64,000 nt of DNA. It comes from Catenovulum agarivorans DS-2. Its GTDB lineage: Bacteria; Pseudomonadota; Gammaproteobacteria; Enterobacterales; Alteromonadaceae. The position numbers and the translations under genes are program-made. This document shows positions 17,598-28,300 of the stretch, one piece after another (positions within the stretch are counted from its first letter, which is position 1; each line of letters starts with the position of its first letter). The DNA is taken from positions 1 to 64,000 of the forward strand of contig NZ_ARZY01000024.1 of assembly GCF_000568405.1 (NCBI RefSeq), written 5' to 3'. Below the pieces are notes generated by a model. The model ran no database searches, was not told the origin of the DNA, and saw nothing but the letters and a program-made list of their open reading frames with translations.

Positions 17598-20500
17598 TTA
17601 TACTTCCATCAAGTCATCTAACATTGTCATCAGAATTGCTTTTTTCTCATTGATTTCAAATTGATCTATTTTCTGGTCTATATCTTCAAGCTGTTGCTTA
17701 AAATTTTTCTTAATATTTTTATAATCAATATCCCCAAAATCAGACAGATACAGATCTTTCTTAAATCTTTCAATTATCTCAATCAATTCAGAATTTGCTT
17801 TAGCTAAGGCACTATCGTCCCAGTTTCTTTCTGCCTTACCTGACAGTAATGAAATTATTGACGGAACCCATTTATTAGAGCTAGCAAATTCAGATAGCCG
17901 TAATGCGAAAGTTTCAACTTTTGGGTGAGTAGTGAAAGCTGCAACTTTCTTACAGTTCTTAACTAAGTGGTGGTTAAACGTTATGTATTCTCTAATTCGA
18001 CTCTCAAACTTTAACAGCTCTTTTCCATGTGCATTTTTGAGCTGTTCAAGAATACTCTTAAAATCTTCAGATTTGATATCCGAAAGCTTTGTGTTCTTTC
18101 CAAATATAGCTGGTAATTTATTGAATAAGTAATCATTTGGATCTGAAGCCACTTTGGTTTCGTCTTTAAACTTCAATAGTGTCTTATCCAATGAGCGAGT
18201 ATTTCTTGTCCAAGGTGATAGTTCCGCATAAAAAGCCACTAATGATTGGGCAATAAGTAGCGGTGAGCACTCCCTTTCTGATAGTCCAATGGCTGAAGAT
18301 AATTCATTCAAATAGCTAGTTGTGGAGTGATCTATTTTGACTAACTGAACGCCTAGCAATTCAGGTTGCTGGAATAGCTTCATAGCGAACTCTTCATCAG
18401 CGCCATCTATGAACGTCGGCTTACTGGTAACTCCGTTATAATCATAAAAAGCTAAATGATGAGTATTAGCTTGTAAAAATGCTAAAAGCCAAATTGGAAT
18501 AACACCTTTCGCTATTCCAAACGGTTCCTTTTGCCACAGTTCAAAAATGTCTGATAACTTAACGATTCCACTTTTATCTGTTATGTAATTTAAAGTTGTT
18601 GCAAAAAGTTCTAATAAACGCTTTTGTTCATTAGAAGGCATTACAAACTTATATTGCCCTTTATATTCTGGATCTGGCACATGAAGGCCAACGTTATTTA
18701 GAGCAGAGTAGTACAGCCCTTTCTCCGCAGGAAAAGTCTTTTCAGGCATAGCTAAAACAGGTTCACATGGATCCTCAGACATAGCTCTAAGTAGTTTTTT
18801 AAGAGCCGCGTTTGCACTGCCGGATGGTTTATTTTTATTAATTAACTCATTAATAATGATTGGCGACTTATTAAAGACTTCATTTGCAACAAAAGATGCG
18901 ATTGAAGAAACTGGTTGTTTCTTCAGCTCATTGTTTAAGTATAACCAATTCGCATTAGCGAAAACTCTATCTAATTCATGAGATAGCTGCTGCTTAAAAG
19001 AAATAATCCTAGAATCGAGCTCTTTCAGCGCGATCTTATCTCGCACTACGGCCGCGACTTCTTTCTTTGCTTTCTCCAGCGCGATTAGTTCGATAGATAT
19101 ATCTTTTAATCTATTAATTGTCGGTGATTTGCCAATAACAACACATTTATTTGAGGCTGTTTCTTTTACTAACTTGTTATAAGCCTTATCACTTACTGCT
19201 AAAACGAAATTTAAGAATACTTTACCGTGTCGCGGAGTTAAGTTGATAGACGCAAGTAACTTATTATCAACGCTATTAACCAATAACTTGTTAGCCCACC
19301 TCATTGCTCCAGTTTTGTGATAATGCGAGGTTGCTAAAACACCGTCAGTTAAATCACATACTGACGTCCAATCTATGCCTGACTCTAACTTTTCTTTTTG
19401 CTGCTTAATTAGTGTATTGATATCAATATCACTACCTTCAAATATGAAGTAGCCGTTGTGTGCTGGACGGAATATTATTACTGTCCACGATTCCAGATCC
19501 TTTATCGCCTTAGTGACTTCTGCTTTTTTAAAGCCTTTTCGTTGAAAATAATTTTCTAAAAAGTCTTTGGTTGAATGAAAGTGTTGATTGAAACCAAATA
19601 AAGTTAGTAAAGCAACAACTCTAGCTATCGACGCATGTAACTCATTACCTTTTTTTACAGCTCTATCTACAGCATCACAGCTTTCTAACCAAGCTTTACT
19701 ATCTGATGAAGTAACAATTGTATGGTAGAGATTATGATGCAAGTAATTCCAAAGGTTATCTAATGTGTATAGTGAGTAATCTTTACTTTCTGCAGTGTAA
19801 AACTCAGAGAGAAATTCTCTGAAACCGTACTTTTCGTAAGATGCTATAAATCCAAATAAACTTCGTTCATTCTGTGAGAATCTGCGCTTAGATATAGGGC
19901 CTAAGAGTAAACTGACTAAAGGATCTAATGGTAGAGTTTTAAATAAGTCTGAGGTGTTTCTAGTCTTGCTTTTAAAAGAATCATTTACTATTTCAACTAA
20001 ATTCTTGTATTGCTTTGATAACTTTTCGTCTAGCTGTTGTGAAGACTTACTTATAGCGTCTCCTAGCAAAAATAACGATTCATCTACTGACGGATTATAT
20101 CCAAGATCTCTATATCTACCTTGTACTTTTGCCCAGTCTTCTTGCAGCTTAGATTCTTTGTTTTTAGCGTATTCAGTAAACGATTGGTGCAAAAAACCAA
20201 CAATGACTATATTGTTGTCAGATTGCTGTGCGATATCGGCTAGCAGTTGGAATATATATAGATCTTTATTATTACTTGCACAGAAATCGAGTGCTTTGCC
20301 CATTTCGTCTAATAAAATTAATACACCATCTTCTTTTATTTTTTTAGAATTTAAATGTTCTTCTAATACTTCAAGGCATTCAACATCAGTAAAGTTCCTA
20401 ATATCGTCTTTTTTTATTTTTATCTTTAGTGAATTTGCTACAGTGTAAAGTATTGAATGTGCAGGAGATTCCATCGCACATACATGCTTAATTGTTTTCC

Positions 20501-20834
20501 AGCCATTATTAATCTTAAAACGGTTAGGAAATTCTGATTTCAGTCCTTCTGCGCTATCTAGTGAGTCTTCTGCATAATCCCTTTCATCTTTATTAGTTGA
20601 TAATAATAAAGATAAAAATAATGCCACTGTAGATTTACCTGAACCATACGGTCCTGTAATTGTATAAGCCCGTTGCTCACTACCCTCAAAGTCTCTACTG
20701 ATAGTTTCAAGAACGTTTATAGCTGTGCCGTGAAGAATGAAATTATCAATAAATTGTTTACTATCTTCTAATTGACTATCGATTCGAGTAGAGCTTTTAT
20801 ATTTTTGTTTTACGTCTACTAACAAATTAGACAT
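17598..20834 (-). CDS. sspC: SspC, large P-loop ATPase of the phosphorothioation system
   Basis: 1078 residues. Seen: Walker A GPYGSGKST at 61-69 (Lys67), Walker B VLILLDEMGK with D176/E177, and a P-loop ATPase core in the first third. The remaining two thirds are a long helical region without a recognised motif. In the Ssp system SspC is the ATPase partner of the DUF4007 nickase SspB and of SspD. Its start overlaps the sspB stop by 8 nt, consistent with coupled translation. Confidence 0.85.
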   Translation of the reverse strand: MSNLLVDVKQKYKSSTRIDSQLEDSKQFIDNFILHGTAINVLETISRDFEGSEQRAYTITGPYGSGKSTVALFLSLLLSTNKDERDYAEDSLDSAEGLKSEFPNRFKINNGWKTIKHVCAMESPAHSILYTVANSLKIKIKKDDIRNFTDVECLEVLEEHLNSKKIKEDGVLILLDEMGKALDFCASNNKDLYIFQLLADIAQQSDNNIVIVGFLHQSFTEYAKNKESKLQEDWAKVQGRYRDLGYNPSVDESLFLLGDAISKSSQQLDEKLSKQYKNLVEIVNDSFKSKTRNTSDLFKTLPLDPLVSLLLGPISKRRFSQNERSLFGFIASYEKYGFREFLSEFYTAESKDYSLYTLDNLWNYLHHNLYHTIVTSSDSKAWLESCDAVDRAVKKGNELHASIARVVALLTLFGFNQHFHSTKDFLENYFQRKGFKKAEVTKAIKDLESWTVIIFRPAHNGYFIFEGSDIDINTLIKQQKEKLESGIDWTSVCDLTDGVLATSHYHKTGAMRWANKLLVNSVDNKLLASINLTPRHGKVFLNFVLAVSDKAYNKLVKETASNKCVVIGKSPTINRLKDISIELIALEKAKKEVAAVVRDKIALKELDSRIISFKQQLSHELDRVFANANWLYLNNELKKQPVSSIASFVANEVFNKSPIIINELINKNKPSGSANAALKKLLRAMSEDPCEPVLAMPEKTFPAEKGLYYSALNNVGLHVPDPEYKGQYKFVMPSNEQKRLLELFATTLNYITDKSGIVKLSDIFELWQKEPFGIAKGVIPIWLLAFLQANTHHLAFYDYNGVTSKPTFIDGADEEFAMKLFQQPELLGVQLVKIDHSTTSYLNELSSAIGLSERECSPLLIAQSLVAFYAELSPWTRNTRSLDKTLLKFKDETKVASDPNDYLFNKLPAIFGKNTKLSDIKSEDFKSILEQLKNAHGKELLKFESRIREYITFNHHLVKNCKKVAAFTTHPKVETFALRLSEFASSNKWVPSIISLLSGKAERNWDDSALAKANSELIEIIERFKKDLYLSDFGDIDYKNIKKNFKQQLEDIDQKIDQFEINEKKAILMTMLDDLMEV

Positions 20835-21762
20835 TGCTTGCTCCTTCGTAGTAACTGTCTAATACAACTTGCTCTTGATTAAGGTAGGCGCTATCAACGG
20901 AAACTTGTCGAAGTCCTGATGTATCTAGCCATGAAATACGGCCATTAGAATAATTTTGTGCCGCATCTAATTTTTCACCTAGTCCTTGTTCAGAAAGTCT
21001 AAATATTCTTCCAGGAGATAAAGGGTCAAGAAGTAAGGATTTAAAATTAACTTTTGAAACTTTAGATAATAACGATTCTTTCTGAACGAACTTGAGCAGA
21101 GCGTAAATGAATATTTCTATAGGCAGGTCCGACTTACTGTTTAAGTCACTTAAGTAATAATTTTTACCACTTTCCTGAATAAGCGAGAGTTCTGTTAAAG
21201 GCGACCTAAACTGTTCCTCATCCCCAGCTTTAGCTATATGCTTTTTACTGTAAGAGTTAAGGAATGTATCGATATCTTTTCGAATCGTAGAATTATTTAC
21301 AGATGAATCACTAGGAGTAAGCTTTACTAAATCGTCAGACATATGAGCCAATAAAACTTGCTTTTCAAAATATTCACCATTAAAAATATTGAAAAAATAC
21401 CTGTAAGATGTCATTTCGTCTTCATTAAAACATAGCCAAAAATGAACTAACCAAATTGAACCTAAATGCTCTAGGTACGGATCTTTGCCTGTTTTCTCAT
21501 TAAATATGTAATTACCATTTTTAGAAGTAAAGTAATCAATATTTGATTGCTTTCTTTTACTATAAAGCAGTCCAGCGGACTCTGCCCAATAGCGAATTGC
21601 ATTCACCATGTTTTTACCTACACCTAGCCGAATAATAGCTTGCTGAGTTTCATCTTCTTTACTTGTTTGTAATTTTCCACCTGAATTCAAATGGTTAACA
21701 GCTTTATATAGCCATCCATATCTAAGAGGGAAGGTATCATGCCCCGTTAACTTAGCTCTCAT
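20827..21762 (-). CDS. sspB: SspB, DUF4007-family nicking protein
   Basis: First gene of the sspBCD-orfX operon. 311 residues with the DUF4007 hallmark GHDTFPLRYGWLYKAV at the N-terminus and AIIRLGVGKNMVNAIRYWAESAGLL. DUF4007 proteins are the SspB component, which is reported to nick DNA and be needed for single-strand phosphorothioation. Its 5' end faces sspF across a 255-nt AT-rich divergent intergenic region. Confidence 0.88.
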   Translation of the reverse strand: MRAKLTGHDTFPLRYGWLYKAVNHLNSGGKLQTSKEDETQQAIIRLGVGKNMVNAIRYWAESAGLLYSKRKQSNIDYFTSKNGNYIFNEKTGKDPYLEHLGSIWLVHFWLCFNEDEMTSYRYFFNIFNGEYFEKQVLLAHMSDDLVKLTPSDSSVNNSTIRKDIDTFLNSYSKKHIAKAGDEEQFRSPLTELSLIQESGKNYYLSDLNSKSDLPIEIFIYALLKFVQKESLLSKVSKVNFKSLLLDPLSPGRIFRLSEQGLGEKLDAAQNYSNGRISWLDTSGLRQVSVDSAYLNQEQVVLDSYYEGASNV

Positions 21763-21864
21763 TCCTGTTGTACCTCATTCCTATAGCTTCGTCTGGAGAA
21801 AATCTCCAAAAGCGATCATATAACGGCATGCAAAAATAATAAAGTCAATTAATACATGCAAAGT

Positions 21865-21880
21865 CTGTATGCTTATACAG
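21865..21880. promoter_or_regulatory. Candidate operator palindrome CTGTAT-N4-ATACAG
   Basis: A 6-bp-arm perfect inverted repeat with a 4-bp spacer sits in the middle of the divergent sspB/sspF promoter region. It could bind a dimeric repressor controlling both operons. The evidence is symmetry and position only. Confidence 0.45.
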
Positions 21881-22004
21881 TTTTCTTATGATTTATTTTT
21901 TAAGTAAATATATTTATATAACTATCTGCTTTTAATAAATATTATGGTAATTTATATACGTTAACTACTGGAAAACATATAAATTAAAATTCGACTACAT
22001 GTGG

Positions 22005-22011
22005 AAGGAGG
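22005..22011 (+). promoter_or_regulatory. Consensus Shine-Dalgarno site of sspF
   Basis: AAGGAGG lies 6 nt before the ATG at 22018. It is stronger than most ribosome sites in the window, supports this start, and suggests efficient initiation of the sspFGH message. Confidence 0.8.
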
Positions 22012-22017
22012 CCTCTA

Positions 22018-23829
22018 ATGACCTGGGTAGTAAACAAGTGGGTTAGGTATTTAGAAGGTTATTGCCAAGGACAAAACCAAATTCAAGACGAATATGTCAG
22101 AAAGGTTGCTTCTAATTTAGGATTAGAACAACCTTTGAATATAAAATTTGAATGGCAAAAACAAATCACTCAACAATTTGAATCTAAGGGTAGCCACGGA
22201 GTAATCATTCTTACAGGTACAGCTGGTGATGGAAAAACTAAGCTATGTAGGGATATCGTAAAGCAAATTGAAGGCGAGTCTTTCAATGAAGATAACTGGA
22301 ATAGTAAAAGCTTCTTTAGAAGTAACGAAAAAACTATAGTTAAAGACTTTTCGGAACTGTCGCCAGAAAATACTTCAGTTATTATTACCGAACTTATAAA
22401 TGTGTTACGTAGTGGGTTCTCTAGTAAGCCTATCTTAATCGCAGTAAATGATGGTATTTTAGTTGATGAAATTGACAAATTTATCACACCGAACAATGAT
22501 TACGACTTAATTGGGAAAGCAAAACAATTAAAAGAAATAATCGAAGATAAAATTAATTTAGGCTTTAGCTCTTGCCATCAGCAAGAACTCATCAAACTTG
22601 TCAATCTTTCAAAATTAAATGCTAAAGAAAACTTTTCCCTAATCATTGATGAAATATTGAATCATTCTGGCTGGAGTTCATGTGATTCATGTGAGGGAAA
22701 GCAGTCTAACACTTGTCCAATTTATCAAAAATATAACCTTCTAAAATCGAACCCTCATATTAAAGAGAATCTAAGTAATATTATATTGCTACTGCAATTG
22801 AATAATGAGCACTTTACTATCCGAGAGCTTTTAAACCTGGCTACAAATACTATTTTAGCGTCTACACCTAAAGCTAAGCATTTAAAAGCGACTAAAAAGG
22901 AAACTAATTACCAAATATTCACGTGTAACCGAGTAAAAAGGTTAAATGATCGTGAGGGACTCAATTACGAATCGTCGATTGAGGTTGGCTTTTGGGGAAT
23001 GAACCTTGGCCCTCATAAAATGCATAATGCTAGGCCATACTCTGAAATTAATAAGCTCAATTTCGGTGAATTGTCTACAAACTATTGGGACAACTTGTTA
23101 AAGCACAAAGATAGTAGAGATATAGAAATCCCTCTCGATGATTTTAATGAATTATTAAGTTCCAAAAAAACTCTAGAGTCAGGGCTTAACCCAGAGCTTT
23201 GGGGCGCAATTGTAAGACGCTCAAGAATGCAGCTTTATTGCTATCAAAAAAATGATACAAGGTCGTATGAACTTCAGAAGTATTCTAGCTTCACTTATTT
23301 CAAAAGTAATGTATATCAAAACCTCTTGGGAAAGGATGTCTGTGATGATATTGAACTAATTTCTCTTATTGTATTGGCCTTGAATAGAGTCTTTCATGGT
23401 AGGTATATATCTGAAGAGACAGGGAAAGATCGATTATATGTGCCAGAAAAAGATCAAGGTTCTATTACACCTATATCAATATTTCACGGTGATGACATAA
23501 GAGATAGAGATATCTTTATTAGTAAAGTTAAAGGAGATTTTGAGTTAACAGGTTCTAGAATAGAACCTGTTATAGAGTTTTATGTTGATCGTGACATTGC
23601 TCTGAAATTAACTTTGACTGTAGAACTATTCGACTTCTTATATCAAATTGCCAAAGGTTCTCCACCAAATACGACTAACCCTAGACTTTATAAAAAACTA
23701 TTAATTTTCAGATCTAAGTTAGCTTCTCAAATAAGCAAAAATTCGAGAGCTTCGGGAAAGCGAATAGATACGTATACGATTAACAGTGGTGAGTTTAGAC
23801 CTTCAGCTTTAAAGGTAAATCATGGATAG
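22018..23829 (+). CDS. sspF: SspF (DptF/DndF-like P-loop protein)
   Basis: 603 residues. An N-terminal P-loop GTAGDGKTK (about residues 68-76) is followed by a cysteine cluster CDSCEGKQSNTC near 222-233 that looks like a zinc-binding site. The rest is a helical C-terminal region without a known catalytic motif. Length, P-loop placement and position as first gene of a three-gene F-G-H set match the DptF/SspF restriction subunit of phosphorothioation-dependent systems. It overlaps sspG by 8 nt. Assignment rests on architecture and context. Confidence 0.8.
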   Translation: MTWVVNKWVRYLEGYCQGQNQIQDEYVRKVASNLGLEQPLNIKFEWQKQITQQFESKGSHGVIILTGTAGDGKTKLCRDIVKQIEGESFNEDNWNSKSFFRSNEKTIVKDFSELSPENTSVIITELINVLRSGFSSKPILIAVNDGILVDEIDKFITPNNDYDLIGKAKQLKEIIEDKINLGFSSCHQQELIKLVNLSKLNAKENFSLIIDEILNHSGWSSCDSCEGKQSNTCPIYQKYNLLKSNPHIKENLSNIILLLQLNNEHFTIRELLNLATNTILASTPKAKHLKATKKETNYQIFTCNRVKRLNDREGLNYESSIEVGFWGMNLGPHKMHNARPYSEINKLNFGELSTNYWDNLLKHKDSRDIEIPLDDFNELLSSKKTLESGLNPELWGAIVRRSRMQLYCYQKNDTRSYELQKYSSFTYFKSNVYQNLLGKDVCDDIELISLIVLALNRVFHGRYISEETGKDRLYVPEKDQGSITPISIFHGDDIRDRDIFISKVKGDFELTGSRIEPVIEFYVDRDIALKLTLTVELFDFLYQIAKGSPPNTTNPRLYKKLLIFRSKLASQISKNSRASGKRIDTYTINSGEFRPSALKVNHG

Positions 23830-25336
23830 CTTACATAATTATTCTTCTGAATTAAAAAAACAATACTCATTAAAACATATCCCTATTATTGAAAATATCT
23901 GGGGTCATAGGTTTAGGCAAGATCAAACTCCGTCAATTTTATTTTTTGAGCTGTTATGCATTATTGAGAGTCAGCTTCGTGCTAAAGAAGCTGGATTAAT
24001 TGACGCTATTTTTGCTCCTGAAAATGACACTTTATACTTTAAACATAGGCAATTTTTTAAGCTTAGAATTCTTATTTATCAAAATGAAATTTTAGAGACG
24101 GTTATTAATTCTGAACTAAGTGAAGCGAAAAAGTGGCAAAGACAGTTTGAATATCTTAAAGCAATAGAAGGTGATTTATTCAAATTTTCCGACGACGATA
24201 TTGAGCATATTAAGAAAAATTTTGACTCATTCGATAGTTTTTACAATGCAATAAAAATCCTAAGTTCTCTGACTTTTGACCCGTTATCTAAAAAAAGGTG
24301 GACGTCAAAATTTATTTACCCGATATCATCAGATTATGTTTGGTGTGATTTTGATAATAAAAAAGGCACTGAAGATCGCAGGTTTTTTTGTCGAGGTGGT
24401 GAATTAGTATATCTCATGTTGTGCCGAGCTGACCAAAATACTCGAATTGAACTTGAGCAATACTTCGAGTCATGGTTAGAGACACAAAATACCTCATTCT
24501 CAACAATCGCCAAATTATTAGTACGAGAAGAAGAGCGTATTCAGTTGCCTGAATCTAACCGTAAACGTCTCGGTTACTTGCCATATAACTATCTAAATCT
24601 ATTTGATGAGCTTGCAAATGACCTAAAACAGGTGTTGTCGCTAGATTTAGAGAGGTTAGATAAAGTTAAGGTTATGATAGACCTTATTGGATATCACATA
24701 GGTAATTATATTCTAGCTGTTGGAGAAACCTACCATAACAGCTCTGAACCCAAAAAGTTAAAGCAGCCGACCTATATTGCTGAAGTCTTATCTAAGGTAA
24801 CCAACAGTATAAGAAAAACTTCAATTCAAAGTATCTCAGCCCAACGAAACAAATTGAAACGGTGTTTAGAAACGAGAGTTACGGATGTAATGGAGTTATA
24901 CGTTTCTGAGCTTGAAAATGTTGAAGAGAGTGAGCGTGTAAATTTCAAAGAATCAGAAATTAAAAGCGCTCACAAATACTTAGCAGACCATATTTCGAAT
25001 TACCCTAATGTCTGTTTTAGAGAAATAGGTTTTTTGTCTAAAAAGAACACAAGGAGCTACAGGTATGTTCTTAACGAAGACTTTCTTCATTCTCTAGTTG
25101 TTACGATACTTGGTAACAACAAACGTCTTGAATTTAACAAGTTCATTAAAGAGTTAAAAGATAAATACTCAATATTTATAGATACCGCACCCGATACGCA
25201 AAATGAATTAATTCAAAGAGATCTAAATCGAAATTCTAAAAATCTTGCTTCTTTGTTATACCAAATGGGAATGTTAAGGCATTTATCAGATGCCTGTAGC
25301 TATGTCATAAACCCGTATAGGGAGGATTCAGTATGA
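23822..25336 (+). CDS. sspG: SspG (DptG/DndG-like subunit)
   Basis: 504 residues, highly charged and mainly helical, with no membrane segment and no catalytic motif that I can recognise. It overlaps sspF by 8 nt and sspH by 4 nt (ATGA), so the three are translationally coupled and probably made in fixed ratio. The name follows gene order; the G subunits of these systems are poorly conserved. Confidence 0.72.
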   Translation: MDSLHNYSSELKKQYSLKHIPIIENIWGHRFRQDQTPSILFFELLCIIESQLRAKEAGLIDAIFAPENDTLYFKHRQFFKLRILIYQNEILETVINSELSEAKKWQRQFEYLKAIEGDLFKFSDDDIEHIKKNFDSFDSFYNAIKILSSLTFDPLSKKRWTSKFIYPISSDYVWCDFDNKKGTEDRRFFCRGGELVYLMLCRADQNTRIELEQYFESWLETQNTSFSTIAKLLVREEERIQLPESNRKRLGYLPYNYLNLFDELANDLKQVLSLDLERLDKVKVMIDLIGYHIGNYILAVGETYHNSSEPKKLKQPTYIAEVLSKVTNSIRKTSIQSISAQRNKLKRCLETRVTDVMELYVSELENVEESERVNFKESEIKSAHKYLADHISNYPNVCFREIGFLSKKNTRSYRYVLNEDFLHSLVVTILGNNKRLEFNKFIKELKDKYSIFIDTAPDTQNELIQRDLNRNSKNLASLLYQMGMLRHLSDACSYVINPYREDSV

Positions 25337-28300
25337 GATCTCTTGCTAAGTATTTTTATGAGATTATCAAAAAAGAATACCAAGATTGGTGTGATTCAAA
25401 TAAAGGAAATAGGATACCAGGTCGTTTTGTTTTAAAAGAGTTTGATGCAAGGTTAGTAGAAGAGATTATCGAAAACATTAATTCAAACGATGATTTTCCA
25501 ATCAAACCTATTGGTTCGGATGATGGGTTTATAGTCGTTGTTGAAGAACATGAACAATATAAAAATGTTGCTATAGAAAAGCATACTTTTTCTGAGATGG
25601 CTCATGAAAGAAATAGAGAGGGCAATTTCTTTTGTTTGATGTTGATGGCAGAAATTAAGCCGACAATGGAACAAGTTCGAGGAATTGATCAAAGTACGGT
25701 ATTTGAGCAAACAGAAATAACAAAATGGATTGAGTTAGCAAAGCGACAGTATACAGAACAGGCTTTCTTTATTGACGAATATGTGGCTGAACTTTCTAAG
25801 TTTGTGTCTGAGCTAACTAACTCCAAATGGAATGCTAGACCTTTCATTGAAATAGATAAAATTAATGCTTTTATCGATGGAGTAATCGAAGAAACTATTA
25901 AGGATGGTAAATTTTATTATGCTTTAGGGAAAAGTTGTGTTCACTTGGGCGGCATAAATAGACTAGAGGAGTTCTTGCCATTAAAAAACTCTGGTGCATC
26001 ATATCGTCGAACATTTAGAGCAATAGTTACTAAAACTTTATTTAAAGATATAAATTTTTGGCGTGCTATTAATAAAGATAAAGAAGTAGAGCTTTCTGAG
26101 ATTAAAAGTAATATCGACATTATTAAACAATTTGGAAGTGATTATGATGAGTTTTGTGCAGATATTTCTAAATATTTTTCAGCTTTCTATCAAGAGGATA
26201 GAAAATTAGCTTCTTCTCAAAAGGAAGAATTACAAAAGCTATATGACAGTTCATATCCATATTCTTCAGTATTGCAGGCCAAAAGTGCTAAGCCAAAGTT
26301 TTTATTGGGTGCTGAAACTCAAGTATTCTTATCCGACAATGACATAGACTTACCAGAAGACTATATTGAATTACTTGGATTGGTAGACAACCCACCGTCT
26401 CAAAAGCCAGAAATTAATGACCTTAGGAAATTTTACTTTAGCTATGCAAAGGAAATTTCTGAAAACTCCAAACTAGATAAAGCATGGTTAAAGGAAATAA
26501 CAGACTCAAAAGCTACTGAATGTAGCAATTTAATTACTGGTCTTTTAGAGGTTTTGTCAAAGTCTGTTTTACTAAAAGACTTAGGTGATGATGAAATAGT
26601 TCTTAGTCTAGCGAAAGATCGGACACGAAGGAGTTTAGAGCGAAAAAACTGGTATGCACTTAACTACTTCAATAATGAATATCGAGATCTAGCTGCTTTC
26701 TGGTCTCATTTCGGTGAAAACTTTAAAATTGAGTTTGGTAAAGTTTTCAATGAAAAATTTGCCTCGTCAGTTGATTCCAAAAATAGAAAAAGCGGTGAGT
26801 CAAAAGCTGCAAATGAGCTTTCATTTAGGGTTATAAGGCGAGAAAAAGGAAATGATACACCTATAGATAGTTGGGAACTCAAATGGATTTTTAACCCATT
26901 TGGGTTTGAATCCTCTAAATACTTAGATTTCACTAAGATTCGAGATCGAAAAGGCTTTTTTCACAAATACGACTTATCACTAGATCCGTTATTCATCAAG
27001 AGAGCTGAAAGCACCCCAACAATTTCTAACATTCACATGTTCTTGGCTGTAAGTACGAGCATGAAAAAAGGTGCTGTTGTTAAGAAGTCAGACAAAGAAA
27101 TACGAGTTTTTGCAAAGTTATTGGAAGACTTAAGAAGCCATAATCACCTTACTCAGGACAGCTATAATCAAGTAATAGAGTCGTTCAATGACTTTTTCGA
27201 GTGTTGGAAAAATACAGTAGAATTATTCTTTCAAAGCCCTTTGTGTTCGATAAATGATGAGCTTGAAATAAAATTAAGAGCGCTGATTAAGCTTATATAT
27301 TCTTTAAGTTCAAATAAAGAAATCAATAGTGCTTTAGTTTATGAGTTATTGAGCGCGCATACGATTAACGTTACAGAAAATGCGAATTACTGTATATATC
27401 TCCCGTGGTCACCTTATAGTCTGTTAATGCAATCTCAAAGAAACTATATGTTAAATAGCATTAGCTCGAAGTTTGCTAATAACACTTTAAATATAGCCAA
27501 TAAAAGCGATGGCGTATTAGCAAAACTTTTCAGAGAGCTTTTTGAAAATCATGGTAAAACAATCTACCTTAAGAAGCTTGAAGATAATAGCTATTTGGAT
27601 TTGGTATCAACTAATTCAAGCTCTGGTTACTATGAATTTGGACAATTAAGCACTTCCAAAAATGCTATAAATGACTCTGAAATTAAGTCAGTCATAAATG
27701 CAACAGCAACAAAGTTCTTAGAAACATATCCTAACGAACGCCACCATTTACAGATTCTGTGTATAGGACTCACATCCTATGAGCATTTACTTTCTGTATA
27801 TGATGAGTTGTTAAAAATAGCAGACAATCATGAAGAGCAACTATCAATTTCTTTGGCGTTTAATTGTAGTGAAAGGAAAGCTTTAGACTGTGTATATCAA
27901 ACAATATGTGAAAGTTTCGACACTAACAGAGTTGATTCTAATATTACCATTCGAATTGTTAATGATATTAGTGAAGTTGAAGACGGTGAAATAGATCTTA
28001 TCTATAACTTTGATCCTTTGTTTGCCCATAACAAGGTAGCAGAAGTTGCACCTAACTATATTCAACGAGAATTTGACGGAGTGAATTGGGAGTATTGTGC
28101 TTCAAGGAAAGTACCTTCTGACCCTATTGCTCGCAAAACACAATTTTCGATGAATAATCACGTTCAAGATAGTAAAGGGCAACTTTTCCTTTCTACATTT
28201 TTAAAAATAAACAATCGCGGAGAATCAACATCGTTCTGTAGAGAAGTAAGTCAAATAGGCTTAAAAGATGAAATATCAAAAGGGTTAAGCAAGTGTAACT

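Larger units (their letters stand above)
21763..22017. promoter_or_regulatory. Divergent promoter region between sspBCD and sspFGH
   Basis: 255 nt, strongly AT-rich, between two outward-facing operons, so it must carry both promoters. It contains a perfect inverted repeat and a consensus Shine-Dalgarno site for sspF, listed separately. Several TATAAT-like hexamers are possible in such AT-rich DNA and I do not assign specific -10/-35 boxes. No regulator gene of the DndB/SspR kind was recognised in the cassette. Confidence 0.6.

Noticed and set aside
14496-21762. Calling the locus a Dnd system (DndABCDE)
   Set aside because: The DUF4007 gene (SspB) is present and no DndB, DndD (SMC-like) or DndE gene is seen. 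The large ATPase has a P-loop near residue 67 but not the DndD coiled-coil architecture.
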